In this document: one piece after another, positions 39,789 to 48,116 of the stretch | Numbering within the stretch: position 1 is the first letter of the stretch | Layout of the letters: every line of letters starts with the position of its first letter | NCBI GenBank assembly: GCA_964646605.1 | Contig: CAZYEX010000049.1 | Location: 1 to 49,750, forward strand | From: SBAX01 sp964646605 | GTDB taxonomy: Bacteria; Planctomycetota; Phycisphaerae; UBA1845 | Reading direction: 5' to 3' | Length of the DNA: 49,750 bases | Program-made: the position numbers and the translations under genes | The notes under the pieces: model-generated | Databases searched by the model: none | Seen by the model: the letters and a program-made list of their open reading frames with translations, nothing else | What the model was told of the DNA's origin: nothing

Positions 39789-40593
39789 CGCGCCGCCGCT
39801 GCTGCGTCTGCGTGACGTGCGCTTCGGATATCCTCAGCGGCCGGATTTTCTGGGTCCCGTAAATGTGGCCGTCGAAGCCGGTGCGTTTTGGGCCGTGGTC
39901 GGACCCAACGGGGCGGGCAAGAGCACCTTGCTGCGTCTCATGGCCGGGTTCACCGCGCCGCACGGGGGAGGCGTCGAGTGTTGCGGTCGGGCCATGCGGC
40001 ACATTTCACTGCGTCGTCGCGCTCAAGTTGTGGCTTTTGTACCCCAGCGCCCTGCGTGCGATCTGGACCTCGCGGTGCGCGACGTGGTGCTGATGGGACG
40101 GTTTCCTCACCGAACCTTGGGGTTGTTCGAGTCGGCGGAGGATCATCGCATCGCCGAGCGGGCCATGGTCGTCACCCAGACGATCCCGTTCGCGGACCGC
40201 GCGTTGGCCACGCTCTCCGGCGGGGAGGCTCAGCGTGTGCATCTGGCCGCCGCTCTCGCCCAGGAACCGCGGGTTCTGCTCCTCGACGAGCCCACCGCGT
40301 CGTTGGATCTGAAGCATCAACTGGCCATTTTCGAGATACTCTTGGAACGGGCCTCCCGTGACGGGTTGGGCGTGGTGGTGGTGACCCATGACGTGAACCT
40401 CGCGGGGCGCTTTTGTACGGATGTGCTCCTGCTCAATGACGGACGTGTCGTCGCCGCAGGTCCGCCGTCGCAAGTCATGACGCCCGCGATTCTCGAATCG
40501 GTGTACGAAGTCAAGCTGACGTCCGTCACCGCGCCGCACAGCCGTCACGCCTGGATCATGCCCGCGGACGCCTCTGTAAGGGGCGGGGTATGA
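39778..40593 (+). CDS. ABC ATPase of the FecE/BtuD type
   Basis: 271 residues. Walker A GPNGAGKST, Q-loop FVPQRPACDLDLAVRDVVLMGRFPH, signature LSGGEAQRV, Walker B LLLDEPTASLDL, H-loop VVVTHDVNLAGRF. The PxR/GRxPH segment and VVAAGPPSQVMTPAILESVYEV end are typical of iron-siderophore/cobalamin importers. The ATG overlaps the binding-protein stop by 11 bases and the stop overlaps the permease start by four, so the three genes form one tightly coupled operon. Gene order (binding protein, ATPase, permease) differs from the common order with the permease before the ATPase. Confidence 0.9.
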   Translation: MHPDAPPLLRLRDVRFGYPQRPDFLGPVNVAVEAGAFWAVVGPNGAGKSTLLRLMAGFTAPHGGGVECCGRAMRHISLRRRAQVVAFVPQRPACDLDLAVRDVVLMGRFPHRTLGLFESAEDHRIAERAMVVTQTIPFADRALATLSGGEAQRVHLAAALAQEPRVLLLDEPTASLDLKHQLAIFEILLERASRDGLGVVVVTHDVNLAGRFCTDVLLLNDGRVVAAGPPSQVMTPAILESVYEVKLTSVTAPHSRHAWIMPADASVRGGV

Positions 40594-41720
40594 GACCACT
40601 GACGCCCCGCGGATACCTGTTGCGTCTGGGCGGCGCCGGCGCGGTCCTGGGGTTCCTTCTGCTGCTGAGTCCGGGCATCGGGACGGAGTCGGCGTCGTTT
40701 GGGTGGTGGGATGCATGGCGGGCGAAGCTCGGGCTGCCCATCCCGCAAAGCGAACTGGTCGGACGTTCATGGGTCGATCTCGACGGCGACGGATCGATCT
40801 CCGAAGCCGAAATGACAGGCTTTGTCACCATCGCCCGGCACATCGGGTTCGGGCAGCGTTTTCCGCGTAGCCTGCTCGCCCTGCAGGTGGGGGTGACGCT
40901 GGCCCTGTGCGGAGCGACGTTCCAGGTTCTCTTCCGCAATCCCCTGGCTACTCCCTATACCTTGGGCATCGCCAGTGGAGGATCGCTGGGGGCGCTGATC
41001 GCCCTGCGCTGGGGATGGACGCGGGCGTGGTGGGGAGTTTCGAGCGTAGCGGCGGCAGCGTTCATCGGGGCCGTCGCCGTCGTCGGGGCGGTGTTCCTTC
41101 TGGCGACCGGGCGGCGACGACTCACCTCGAATGAACTCCTCCTGGCCGGAGTTACACTCGGCCTATTTTGCTCGGCGTTGATGATGTTCGTGACCGCCGT
41201 CTCCAACGAACGCGAGACGTTCTTCATGGTGCGTTGGATGATGGGCTCGCTGGATCCCGTGCGGACGGTCGAAGGGGCGATGCTCTTGCCCCTGCTCCTG
41301 CCGGCTTGGGTGATCCTGATCGCTTCGGGACGGGCGCTGAATCAGTATCGCATGGGCGACGAGCTGGCCTCTTCGCGCGGCGTACACGTGGTTCGTTTGC
41401 AGACCGTGTGCATCCTGGCCTGTACCTTGGCGACTGCGGCGGTGGTGGCCTATTGCGGTCCGATCGGATTCGTGGGATTGGTGGTGCCGCATGTGGTCAC
41501 TTTGCTGTTCGGATCGGACTGCCGCATCCTGTTGCCCGCCTCGGCCGTGGTCGGCGGGGTGTTTTTGATCCTGTGCGATTGGGGGTCACAATTGGCCATG
41601 CGCGTGGCGGGCTGGGTCACAGGTCAACAATTGGGCAGCGCCACGGTCCCCGTGGGGGTCGTCACCGCGATCGTCGGAGTGCCGTTGTTCTTGATCCTAC
41701 TGCGAACTCGTCGGATGTAA
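40590..41720 (+). CDS. FecCD/BtuC-type permease with an EF-hand insertion
   Basis: 376 residues; ordinary family members are about 330-350. About ten membrane helices with the family motifs RFPRSLLALQVG, GATFQVLFRNPLATPYTLGIASGGSLGA, DELASSRGV and YCGPIGFVGLVVPHVVTLLFG. Between helix 1 and the RFPR motif lies an extra loop containing a textbook EF-hand calcium site, DLDGDGSISEAE (Asp63 to Glu74, ligands at positions 1, 3, 5, 7, 9, 12). The loop should face the periplasm. ATGA overlap with the ATPase stop. Function: transmembrane channel of the importer; cargo unknown. Confidence 0.9.
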   Translation: MRPLTPRGYLLRLGGAGAVLGFLLLLSPGIGTESASFGWWDAWRAKLGLPIPQSELVGRSWVDLDGDGSISEAEMTGFVTIARHIGFGQRFPRSLLALQVGVTLALCGATFQVLFRNPLATPYTLGIASGGSLGALIALRWGWTRAWWGVSSVAAAAFIGAVAVVGAVFLLATGRRRLTSNELLLAGVTLGLFCSALMMFVTAVSNERETFFMVRWMMGSLDPVRTVEGAMLLPLLLPAWVILIASGRALNQYRMGDELASSRGVHVVRLQTVCILACTLATAAVVAYCGPIGFVGLVVPHVVTLLFGSDCRILLPASAVVGGVFLILCDWGSQLAMRVAGWVTGQQLGSATVPVGVVTAIVGVPLFLILLRTRRM

Positions 41721-41767
41721 GGTCAACGTCGGGGCGCCGAGGGCGCGGCGCCGGAAGGTCCGCTCCT

Positions 41768-42316
41768 TTACGGTCGCGGTTCTGATTCCGGGCGGCCATG
41801 AGACGAAAACAGGCGGATGAGGTTGCCGATGCGCCCCAGGTGGTAGTCGTCGTGCTCCGCGTCGAAATAGGCGATATCGACGATGCGCATAGACTGTTTC
41901 AGGCGGGGATGGAGCGCCGACTTGCCCCAGTCGGCCTCGGAAAGCGACTCGAAGCGTGCCACGAGCGAGGCACGCTCACTTCGAAAGGCCGCCAGGAGTT
42001 CGCGGATGTCGCGGGCGTTGTGATCGCCCTCCTGGGTTTTTCGGTTGGCCATATCCGCGGCCACGAGCACTTCTTCACCGGCGAGAATCTGCTCGAGGCG
42101 GCGCGGCGCAAGATAGCCGAGGTCCAGCAAGTGGCCGATGTTTTGCTGGATGGTCCAACCGTCCGGGGGCTTTCGCGTCAGCACGGTGGGCGGCAGATTG
42201 GCGACACGATCCTCAATCCGCGCCGGCGTGCCCCGCAGGCGTTCGAGCAAATCCGGCCATTTCGTCGTGGGAAAATCGAATTGAAAACTACGCTGCGTCC
42301 AGGTCCATTTCGTCAT
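41768..42316 (-). CDS. DinB-like (DinB_2) four-helix protein
   Basis: 182 residues of the DinB/YfiT-like putative metalloenzyme superfamily. Motifs: RIEDRVANLPPTVL, WTIQQNIGHLLDL (first metal His), and DIAYFDAEHDDYHLGRIGNL with the paired His of the third site. Bacillithiol or mycothiol-linked transferases belong here, but most members are uncharacterised. The ATG has GGAG 9 bases upstream; an open frame extends 38 codons further with no such support. It lies downstream of efp on the same strand (about 110 bases) and converges with the permease gene. Confidence 0.82.
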   Translation of the reverse strand: MTKWTWTQRSFQFDFPTTKWPDLLERLRGTPARIEDRVANLPPTVLTRKPPDGWTIQQNIGHLLDLGYLAPRRLEQILAGEEVLVAADMANRKTQEGDHNARDIRELLAAFRSERASLVARFESLSEADWGKSALHPRLKQSMRIVDIAYFDAEHDDYHLGRIGNLIRLFSSHGRPESEPRP

Positions 42317-42426
42317 GTTCAGACTCCGGAGTGTCGCCCCTTCTAGGTGACGTGGAATGTCACTCGTCCGGGACGGCGCGGAACACGGCGGGGTGAATTC
42401 CTTGTGCCCACGAGCATGACCCGCGA

Positions 42427-42987
42427 TCACTTGGCCCGTTCGAGGTACTCGCCGGTGCGGGTGTCGATGCAGATTCGTGTGCCGATCTCGATGAACGAGG
42501 GCACGCGGACCTTGGCGCCGGTTTCAAGCAGCGCCTCCTTGAGCTGGTTGGTTGCCGTCGCCCCTTTGATCGCCGGCGGCGCGTCGGTGACGGTCAGCTC
42601 GACGGTGTTGGGAAGCTCGAAGGAGATGATCAGGCCGTTGTAGATATTGCACTTGATCTTTTCGTTGGCCCGCAGCCACTTCGCGGCGTCCGCGACGATG
42701 TCCTCCTCGATCGTTATTTGATCGAACGTCGTTGTGTCCATGACGACGTACCGGTCGCCCTCGCGATAGAGGTACTCGTACTCCTTGGTTTCGACGTAGG
42801 GGACTTCCAGCCTGTCGTCGACGCTGAAGCGCACATCGGACATGACGCCGGTCTTGACGTTCTTGATTTTGGTTTGCATGTAGCTACGTTTGTTGCCCTT
42901 GGCCACGTGCTGAGCCTCGTGGATGACACAGAGCACGCCCTCGTGGACCACGGTCTTTCCCTTCCGCAAATCGACGGCTTTAATCAT
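42427..42987 (-). CDS. efp: Translation elongation factor P
   Basis: 186 residues, normal EF-P length, three beta-barrel domains: IKAVDLRKGKTVVHEGVLCVIHEAQHV, the central OB fold (YRYVVMDTTTFDQ-type stretch, near 70-120) and the C-terminal domain ending GTRICIDTRTGEYLERAK. It relieves ribosome stalling at polyproline. The domain I loop reads AKGNKRSY; aligned with E. coli EF-P (PGKGQ), the position of the modified Lys34 is Asn32, with Lys30 and Lys33 nearby. No EpmA/EpmB or EarP gene is in the window. The start has GGAG 7 bases upstream; a GTG four codons earlier is dismissed. Confidence 0.95.
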   Translation of the reverse strand: MIKAVDLRKGKTVVHEGVLCVIHEAQHVAKGNKRSYMQTKIKNVKTGVMSDVRFSVDDRLEVPYVETKEYEYLYREGDRYVVMDTTTFDQITIEEDIVADAAKWLRANEKIKCNIYNGLIISFELPNTVELTVTDAPPAIKGATATNQLKEALLETGAKVRVPSFIEIGTRICIDTRTGEYLERAK

Positions 42988-43314
42988 GAACGACTCCACC
43001 TCTCGAAACCCGACGCTCCCAAGATATCACACGGTCGGATTGTGGCCGGGAAGATCGTGCTCGTCAACTTCGCCCGTTCCTCCCTCGGATCGAGGTGGGC
43101 TTCCCTGGCCTCCAAGGGGAATGCCGTGGAAGTCACCCTGATCCGCCGATGGCACGTCCGCGTCGGGCCCACGCGACGCCCCGCGACCTGTCCGCAGGAG
43201 GGGATCGTCACGTGAGGGCCCCATGCCCGTCCCGGCCGCCGCCGAGTTGGCGTCCTGGGAACTGCGCCGGGTCGAGAAACAACCTTCGTGCCATCCAGGA
43301 CGTCGCACGCCGCG
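42988..43314. other. Intergenic region upstream of efp
   Basis: About 325 bases between efp (minus) and the end of the ABC-2 permease gene (minus). I see no gene with codon structure or similarity. It must contain the efp promoter; TGATAT near 43026 is only a weak -10 candidate. Confidence 0.35.
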
Positions 43315-44460
43315 CTAGTCAAGCTGCTTGCGGAATCGCGTGAGGCTGAGGGTCAGAATGATGGCACAGCACAGGGCCAGCCCCGCGACGTGCGGCAACA
43401 GGTCCTTGAACTCCGCGCCGCGGAGGATGATCCCGCGGAGAATCTCGACGAAGTAGGTGACCGGCAGGGCGTAGCCGATGGCGCGGATGACCACGGGCAT
43501 CTCCGAACGCGGGAACATGAAGCCCGACAGGAGCACGGAGGGAAGCATCACCAGAAAGGCGAGCTGCACGGCTTCGAGCTGCGTGCGGGCGAGGGTCGAA
43601 ATCAGAAGTCCCAAACCCAGAACGGTTACGATGAACAAACAGCTCAGAAGTAGCAGCAGCGCCAGACTCCCGTGAATAGGCACCCCGAAGATGGCGGCCA
43701 TGGCGGTTAGAACGATCAGAAGCTCGCCGAAGGCCATGACCGCGTAGGGAGTGAGTTTGCCGAGCAACAGCCCCGCTCGCCCGACCGGGGTCACGAACAA
43801 TTGCTCGAGCGTGCCCAGCTCGCGTTCCCGCACGATCGACAGGTTCGTCAGGAACAGAAGGACGAGTTGCAGGATGATCGCCACCAGTCCCGGGACAAAG
43901 AAGTGCGAGCTTTGCAGATCGGGGTTGTAGAGCAGGCGGGTGCGAGCTTCGAGCGGCAATACCGGGCTTCCCTCCTCGTCGCGGGCCGGGGCCAGTTGTA
44001 ACGTCTCGCCGAACAGCCGCGCCCGCCCGATGGCGAGCTGCGTGGTAACCAGATTGACGGTATTGAGCGCCGTGGTCGCCACCTGCGAATCGCTGCCGTC
44101 GATGAGCACCTGGACTTGGGCGTTCTCGCGGGACAAGAGGCGTTCGGCGTAATTGGCGGGGATGAGCACGCCGACCTTGGCGCGTCCCGCGGTGACGGCG
44201 CGGCGGAAAGAATCCAGGTCCCACGTGCGGTCCACGACCTGAAACGTGCCCGTGGCCGTCAGGGCCTCGACGAATCGGCGGCTTTCCTGATGTCCGTCCA
44301 AGTCCATGACCACCACGGGGATGTTGTCGATGGTCACGTCGATGGCGAACCCGAAGATGGTGAGCTGCAACACCGGGACCATGAAGGTGAAGAAGATCGT
44401 GGAACGGTCCCGGCGGATGTGGGCGAACTCTTTGAACAGAATGGCCCAGAAACCGTTCAT
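43315..44460 (-). CDS. ABC-2 type efflux permease (YbhR/YhhJ-like)
   Basis: 381 residues. N-terminal membrane helix (RSTIFFTFMVPVLQLTIFGFAID), a periplasmic domain of about 150 residues (VVVMDLDGHQESRRFVEALTATG, VLIPANYAERLL, VQVLIDGSDSQVATTAL), then five helices with the signature VRERELGTLEQLFVTPVGRAGLLLGK and LLSGFMFPRSEMPVVIRAIGYALPVTYFVEILRGI. This is the YbhS/YbhR layout, exporting hydrophobic drugs or lipids with an HlyD-type partner. The start overlaps the ATPase stop (ATGA). A single permease gene is present, while ybhFSR-type loci usually have two. Confidence 0.9.
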   Translation of the reverse strand: MNGFWAILFKEFAHIRRDRSTIFFTFMVPVLQLTIFGFAIDVTIDNIPVVVMDLDGHQESRRFVEALTATGTFQVVDRTWDLDSFRRAVTAGRAKVGVLIPANYAERLLSRENAQVQVLIDGSDSQVATTALNTVNLVTTQLAIGRARLFGETLQLAPARDEEGSPVLPLEARTRLLYNPDLQSSHFFVPGLVAIILQLVLLFLTNLSIVRERELGTLEQLFVTPVGRAGLLLGKLTPYAVMAFGELLIVLTAMAAIFGVPIHGSLALLLLLSCLFIVTVLGLGLLISTLARTQLEAVQLAFLVMLPSVLLSGFMFPRSEMPVVIRAIGYALPVTYFVEILRGIILRGAEFKDLLPHVAGLALCCAIILTLSLTRFRKQLD

Positions 44461-45410
44461 GCCGCCTCCGAGGCGCTTGCGGCGCGGCTGAAGGTGACGA
44501 ACACATCCTCGAGCGACGGTCCGATCGGTCGGCAGGAGGCCGTACGGTCGCGGGGGGCGATGAGGGTCAGAAGGCGGTCCGCGGGCAAGGCGTCGTCCAC
44601 CAGAGCGTGCAAGGCCGGGCCGAACAGCGTCGCGTCGCGCACGCCGGCGACGGCACGGGCCAGGGCCAAGGCCCCGGGCGGATCGGCGCAGGTCACCTCG
44701 TACCGCCTCGTGCCATGCGGTGTCACTTCCGGAGAGGCCTTGAGCGTCTCCGGCGCCCCCACCACCATCAACCGCGCGGAATGGATGTATCCGACCTGCG
44801 TACACCGTTCGGCCTCGTCCATGTAGTGGGTGGTGACGAACATGGTCACCCCCTGATGGGTCAAGGCGAACAGCAGATCCCACAGGTCGCGGCGGGCCAC
44901 GGGGTCGATGCCCGCGGTGGGCTCATCGAGAAACAGCACCTCGGGTTCATGAATGAGGGCGCAGGCCAGCGCCAAGCGCTGTTTCCACCCGCCCGAGAGC
45001 GTGGCGGCGAGTCGATCGGCGTACGGCGCTATGGCGGTCAGTTCGATGACCGCGTTCTCGCGTTCACGTTGCCGCTGCGGCGACAGGCCGTACACCCGGG
45101 CGTAGAAGGCAAGGTTCTCCCGCACGGACAGATCGCCATAGAGGCTGAACCGCTGCGACATGTACCCAATGCGGCGCTTGATGGCTTCGGCATGGGTTCG
45201 GATATCCAAACCCAAGACGCGGGCGTCGCCGGCCGTAGGTCGCAAGACGCCGCAAAGCACGCGGATCAGTGTGGACTTCCCCGACCCGTTGGGACCCAAT
45301 AATCCGAAGATCGCCGCCCGGCGAACGACGAGAGACACGTCGTGGAGGGCGGTGACCGGTCCGAACCGACGAGTGAGGCGGCGAACTTCGAGCACGGCGT
45401 CGGCCATCAT
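44457..45410 (-). CDS. ABC ATPase of a drug/lipid efflux system (YbhF-like)
   Basis: 317 residues, one ATPase module: Walker A GPNGSGKST, GYMSQRFSLYGDLSVRENLAFYARVYG, signature LSGGWKQRLALA, Walker B LFLDEPTAGIDPV, H-loop VTTHYMDEAERC. The 'MSQRFSLY' Q-loop matches the YbhF/YhiH group, but those are often two-module fusions; here only one module exists. The C-terminal 80 residues end SLEDVFVTFSRA. The start (ATGATG) overlaps the HlyD stop. Second gene of a three-gene operon. Confidence 0.9.
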   Translation of the reverse strand: MMADAVLEVRRLTRRFGPVTALHDVSLVVRRAAIFGLLGPNGSGKSTLIRVLCGVLRPTAGDARVLGLDIRTHAEAIKRRIGYMSQRFSLYGDLSVRENLAFYARVYGLSPQRQRERENAVIELTAIAPYADRLAATLSGGWKQRLALACALIHEPEVLFLDEPTAGIDPVARRDLWDLLFALTHQGVTMFVTTHYMDEAERCTQVGYIHSARLMVVGAPETLKASPEVTPHGTRRYEVTCADPPGALALARAVAGVRDATLFGPALHALVDDALPADRLLTLIAPRDRTASCRPIGPSLEDVFVTFSRAASASEAA

Positions 45411-46540
45411 GGACGCTCGGCTTCATCAAAAAGCACGTCCGCCCCCATGCCCACGCGAAGGAGTTCGATCCCCTCTTCCAGGGTGACCTTGGTGCGGAAG
45501 ACTTGCTTGCCGCGCTCCTCGGGTGTCTGGATGTTTCGCGGGGTGAACTCGCCTTGGGAGGCGACAAACGACACGCGGGCGGCAAAACGGCGACTTCCGA
45601 AACCATCCACGCGGACCGGAACGCTCTGGCCGAGGCGGATTTGCCCAAGGCGCGTTTCGGGAACGTAGGTGCGAAGCCAGAGTCGTGACACGTCCAGCAG
45701 CGTCGCCGCGGGGGCGTTGGCGGGAACCAGGTCGCCGGGGCGCAGGCTGATGGCTTCAACCACGCAGTCGCAGGGCGACAGCACGGTCAGCTCCTTCATC
45801 TGCGTTTCGATGGCTTCGAGTTGGGCCTGCACGGCCGCCACGTGAGCGGCGGCTTCGGCGATGTCCTCCTCGCGAAATCCTTTCGCCACCAGTTTGAGCG
45901 CCTCTTCCGCCTCGGTCAGAATGGCGCGGGCCTCGGCGAGTTCTTCCTCTCGCGTCCCCTCCTCCAGGAGCGCGAGTTCCTGTTCGGCCCCTGCGACTTC
46001 GCCGCGCGAGCGCTTGAGTTCCCGAACGGCCTTGTCATATTCCACCTTGGCGGCGGACGCTTCCTCGCGGAGGTTCTTGACCCGTTCGTGCTCGGACTCG
46101 GCCAGTTCCAGGTTGGCCTTGGCCATATTCAGTCGCTCCCGAGCGATCTCGATCTCCTGCGGTCGCGGACCGGCTGTGAGCTTCGCCAACGTGGCCGCGG
46201 CGCGATCGCGCTTGGCGCGGGCTTGGGCAATCTCTTCGAGGCGATAACCAGTCGTCAAACGGGCATGCTCGGCGCGGGCTGCGGCGAGCTGGGCCTGGGC
46301 TTGGGCCCGCCGCTCCTGCCAGTCGAACGGATCGAGCCGTAGCATCACGTCGCCCGTGCGAACGCGCTGCCCCTCGGAAACGAAAACCTCATGGATCCGC
46401 CCGCCGACCCGCGAGCCGACGCGGACTTCGTCGGCCTCGATGAAACCCGACACCACGAATGCCAGTGGTCTCGACTGCCGCCAATAGAGCCAAGCGATAA
46501 GGCCCAGCCCCACCACAACGATGACCGCCGTTCGTCGCAT
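45407..46540 (-). CDS. HlyD-family membrane fusion protein (YbhG-like)
   Basis: 377 residues. One N-terminal membrane helix (VIVVVGLGLIAWLYW), lipoyl half (GFIEADEVRVGSRVGGRIHEVFVSEGQRV), a very long alpha-helical hairpin (about residues 70-255) rich in Glu, Arg and Ala with the internal echo 'REEELAEA...REEDIAEA', the second lipoyl half (LSPCDCVVEAISLRPGDLV), and beta-barrel parts. It should link the inner-membrane ABC pump to an outer-membrane channel; no TolC gene is present. ATG chosen for GGAGG 5 bases upstream; an open frame runs 26 codons further. First gene of the efflux operon. Confidence 0.9.
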   Translation of the reverse strand: MRRTAVIVVVGLGLIAWLYWRQSRPLAFVVSGFIEADEVRVGSRVGGRIHEVFVSEGQRVRTGDVMLRLDPFDWQERRAQAQAQLAAARAEHARLTTGYRLEEIAQARAKRDRAAATLAKLTAGPRPQEIEIARERLNMAKANLELAESEHERVKNLREEASAAKVEYDKAVRELKRSRGEVAGAEQELALLEEGTREEELAEARAILTEAEEALKLVAKGFREEDIAEAAAHVAAVQAQLEAIETQMKELTVLSPCDCVVEAISLRPGDLVPANAPAATLLDVSRLWLRTYVPETRLGQIRLGQSVPVRVDGFGSRRFAARVSFVASQGEFTPRNIQTPEERGKQVFRTKVTLEEGIELLRVGMGADVLFDEAERP

Positions 46541-46656
46541 CGGTCCTCCGCCGATCGTCCCGGTATCGACCCGGGGCCGGCTCGGCGTCGATTGTTCGCA
46601 GAATCGGTCCGACCGCAACTACGAACCCGCTAGAGGACCGCAAATCAAGGCCTTCG

Positions 46657-47481
46657 CTAGCCGGCGTCGGTCGCGCCACCCCCCATGGGGAATCGCGCCT
46701 TCATCCACGCTTGCCATGCGGGCTCGTCGCGCGCGACGGCGACGGGCGCAAGGTCGCCGTAGAAGTAGAAGCCCAGCGCCGCTTGAACGGGACCGCCGCA
46801 CGAGAAAGCCCCCAGATAGGCGACGCCCGGCGCCGGCTCGGCGAGTCGCAGAAGAGCCGTGTGGGGGTGCTTGCCTTCGCCGACGGCCTCGACCACGCCG
46901 GACATGGGTGGAACTCCGGCGGGAGCGCTCCAACGCTGCCCCTTGGCGATCGCGCCGAGACCAAGCGAACCGGCGAGCCCCTCCCACACCTTCCCCTCCG
47001 GCTCGTTCGAGAAGCCGGTCAATTGCACGATCGAGCAGGGCAGACCGCGGAAGTTCGTCATGTACAACCGTAGGATGCGGAAGTACGTCGGCCACCCGGA
47101 CTCCATGCCCTCGAGCTGGTTGTCCCAATCGTCCGTGCTTGCGAACAGGCTATGCACGACGCGGACCACGCAGACGCCGCCGGACCTGGCCTCGACGCTC
47201 CATTCGGTCGCCATCGGCGGCGCGTTCGGACCCAAGTCCTTGCTTTCCGCGGCGAAGCGCTGGGGAGGGTGCCAGGCGGTCACGATCGCAGAGCACTCCA
47301 TCCCCGGCCCGAACTGGAGTGTCATAGCACCTCCTTCGCGCTCCTCGATCTTGGCGGGGACGAACCAGGAGGAGACCCCCGGGCCGGTAGCGATCGCACG
47401 CCAAACCTCCTCCGGAGTTCCGGGAACTTCCACCTCGACCTGAATCGACCGACGTCCGGATGCATCTTTTTTCAAAGGCAT
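46657..47481 (-). CDS. SRPBCC (AHSA1-like) domain protein
   Basis: 274 residues. The N-terminal 150 residues are an AHSA1-type START-like fold: IQVEVEVPGTPEEVWRAIATGPGVSSWF, MECSAIVTAWHPPQRFAAE, TEWSVEARSGGVCVVRVVHSLF, LEGMESGWPTYFRILRLYM. The remaining 120 residues contain no motif I recognise. AHSA1 proteins bind hydrophobic ligands or assist Hsp90-like machinery. The start overlaps the upstream ArsR-type gene by 10 bases; ArsR-SRPBCC pairs of this kind are common. Confidence 0.85.
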   Translation of the reverse strand: MPLKKDASGRRSIQVEVEVPGTPEEVWRAIATGPGVSSWFVPAKIEEREGGAMTLQFGPGMECSAIVTAWHPPQRFAAESKDLGPNAPPMATEWSVEARSGGVCVVRVVHSLFASTDDWDNQLEGMESGWPTYFRILRLYMTNFRGLPCSIVQLTGFSNEPEGKVWEGLAGSLGLGAIAKGQRWSAPAGVPPMSGVVEAVGEGKHPHTALLRLAEPAPGVAYLGAFSCGGPVQAALGFYFYGDLAPVAVARDEPAWQAWMKARFPMGGGATDAG

Positions 47482-48080
47482 GACGGCTCCTTTCTTTGGG
47501 GTTCATGCGGCAAGGGGTGCGCTACGACCACCAGGCGGTGCCTGCGGCCGCCGGGGGCGGATTCATCGTGGTAGCGCCCGACAAGTTTCGTGAGTGTTTC
47601 GGTGAGTTCACGGCTGAAGGCGGCGCGATCCGCCGCGCTCCGGAACCGGATCTCGGCGTCCAGCGAGAGGGTGGCCAAACGCTTGCCCGTTTCCTTCGCT
47701 CCGCGCACGAGGGTGCTGACCTCTCGGACGATCCGGGCAGCGAGGGCAATAAGGTAGCTCGCGGAAAGGCGGTCTCGACTACGGCCCGGGTCCGAGGCCG
47801 CCGGTCCCATCGCGCTGGGTGAGACGACATACGAGGCGGCGGTCGCAACCATCAAGCGCTCGGTCAGGCCTCCCCAGCGGCGCTTCCCCGCCGCCCGCAC
47901 CAAGCCATGCGTTTCAAGGGTCCGCAGGTGGTAGTTGACCTTCTGCCGCGCCAATCCCAGACGCGCCGCGAGCGTCGCGGCCGACCCAGGCCGGGCCAAC
48001 TCGAACAGCAACCGGCTCCGAACCGGCTCCAGCGCCACCGTCGCCGCCGCAGGATCTTCGATGACTTCCACGTCCAGCAT
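47472..48080 (-). CDS. ArsR-family transcriptional regulator
   Basis: 202 residues. The winged helix-turn-helix spans about residues 10-75: EPVRSRLLFELARPGSAATLAARLGLARQKVNYHLRTLETHGLV. The long C-terminal part is helical and ends in a basic stretch. No obvious metal-binding Cys set, so the signal is probably not a metal. The ATG is chosen because it follows the promoter/operator directly; an in-frame TTG at 48116 would put the operator palindrome inside the gene. It should control itself and the overlapping SRPBCC gene. Confidence 0.85.
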   Translation of the reverse strand: MLDVEVIEDPAAATVALEPVRSRLLFELARPGSAATLAARLGLARQKVNYHLRTLETHGLVRAAGKRRWGGLTERLMVATAASYVVSPSAMGPAASDPGRSRDRLSASYLIALAARIVREVSTLVRGAKETGKRLATLSLDAEIRFRSAADRAAFSRELTETLTKLVGRYHDESAPGGRRHRLVVVAHPLPHEPQRKEPSCL

Positions 48081-48085
48081 GGCCC

Positions 48086-48116
48086 ATAGGGTATCATTGA
48101 CAATTTTTATTGTCAA
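48086..48116 (-). promoter_or_regulatory. Operator palindrome and promoter of the ArsR-SRPBCC pair
   Basis: Perfect palindrome 48097-48116: arms TTGACAAT and ATTGTCAA around four bases. On the minus strand its first six bases are an exact TTGACA -35 box. After 17 bases comes TACCCT (about 48093-48088) as a weak -10 box, only seven bases from the ATG at 48080. A regulator bound here would cover the -35 box, fitting autorepression. Confidence 0.7.
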
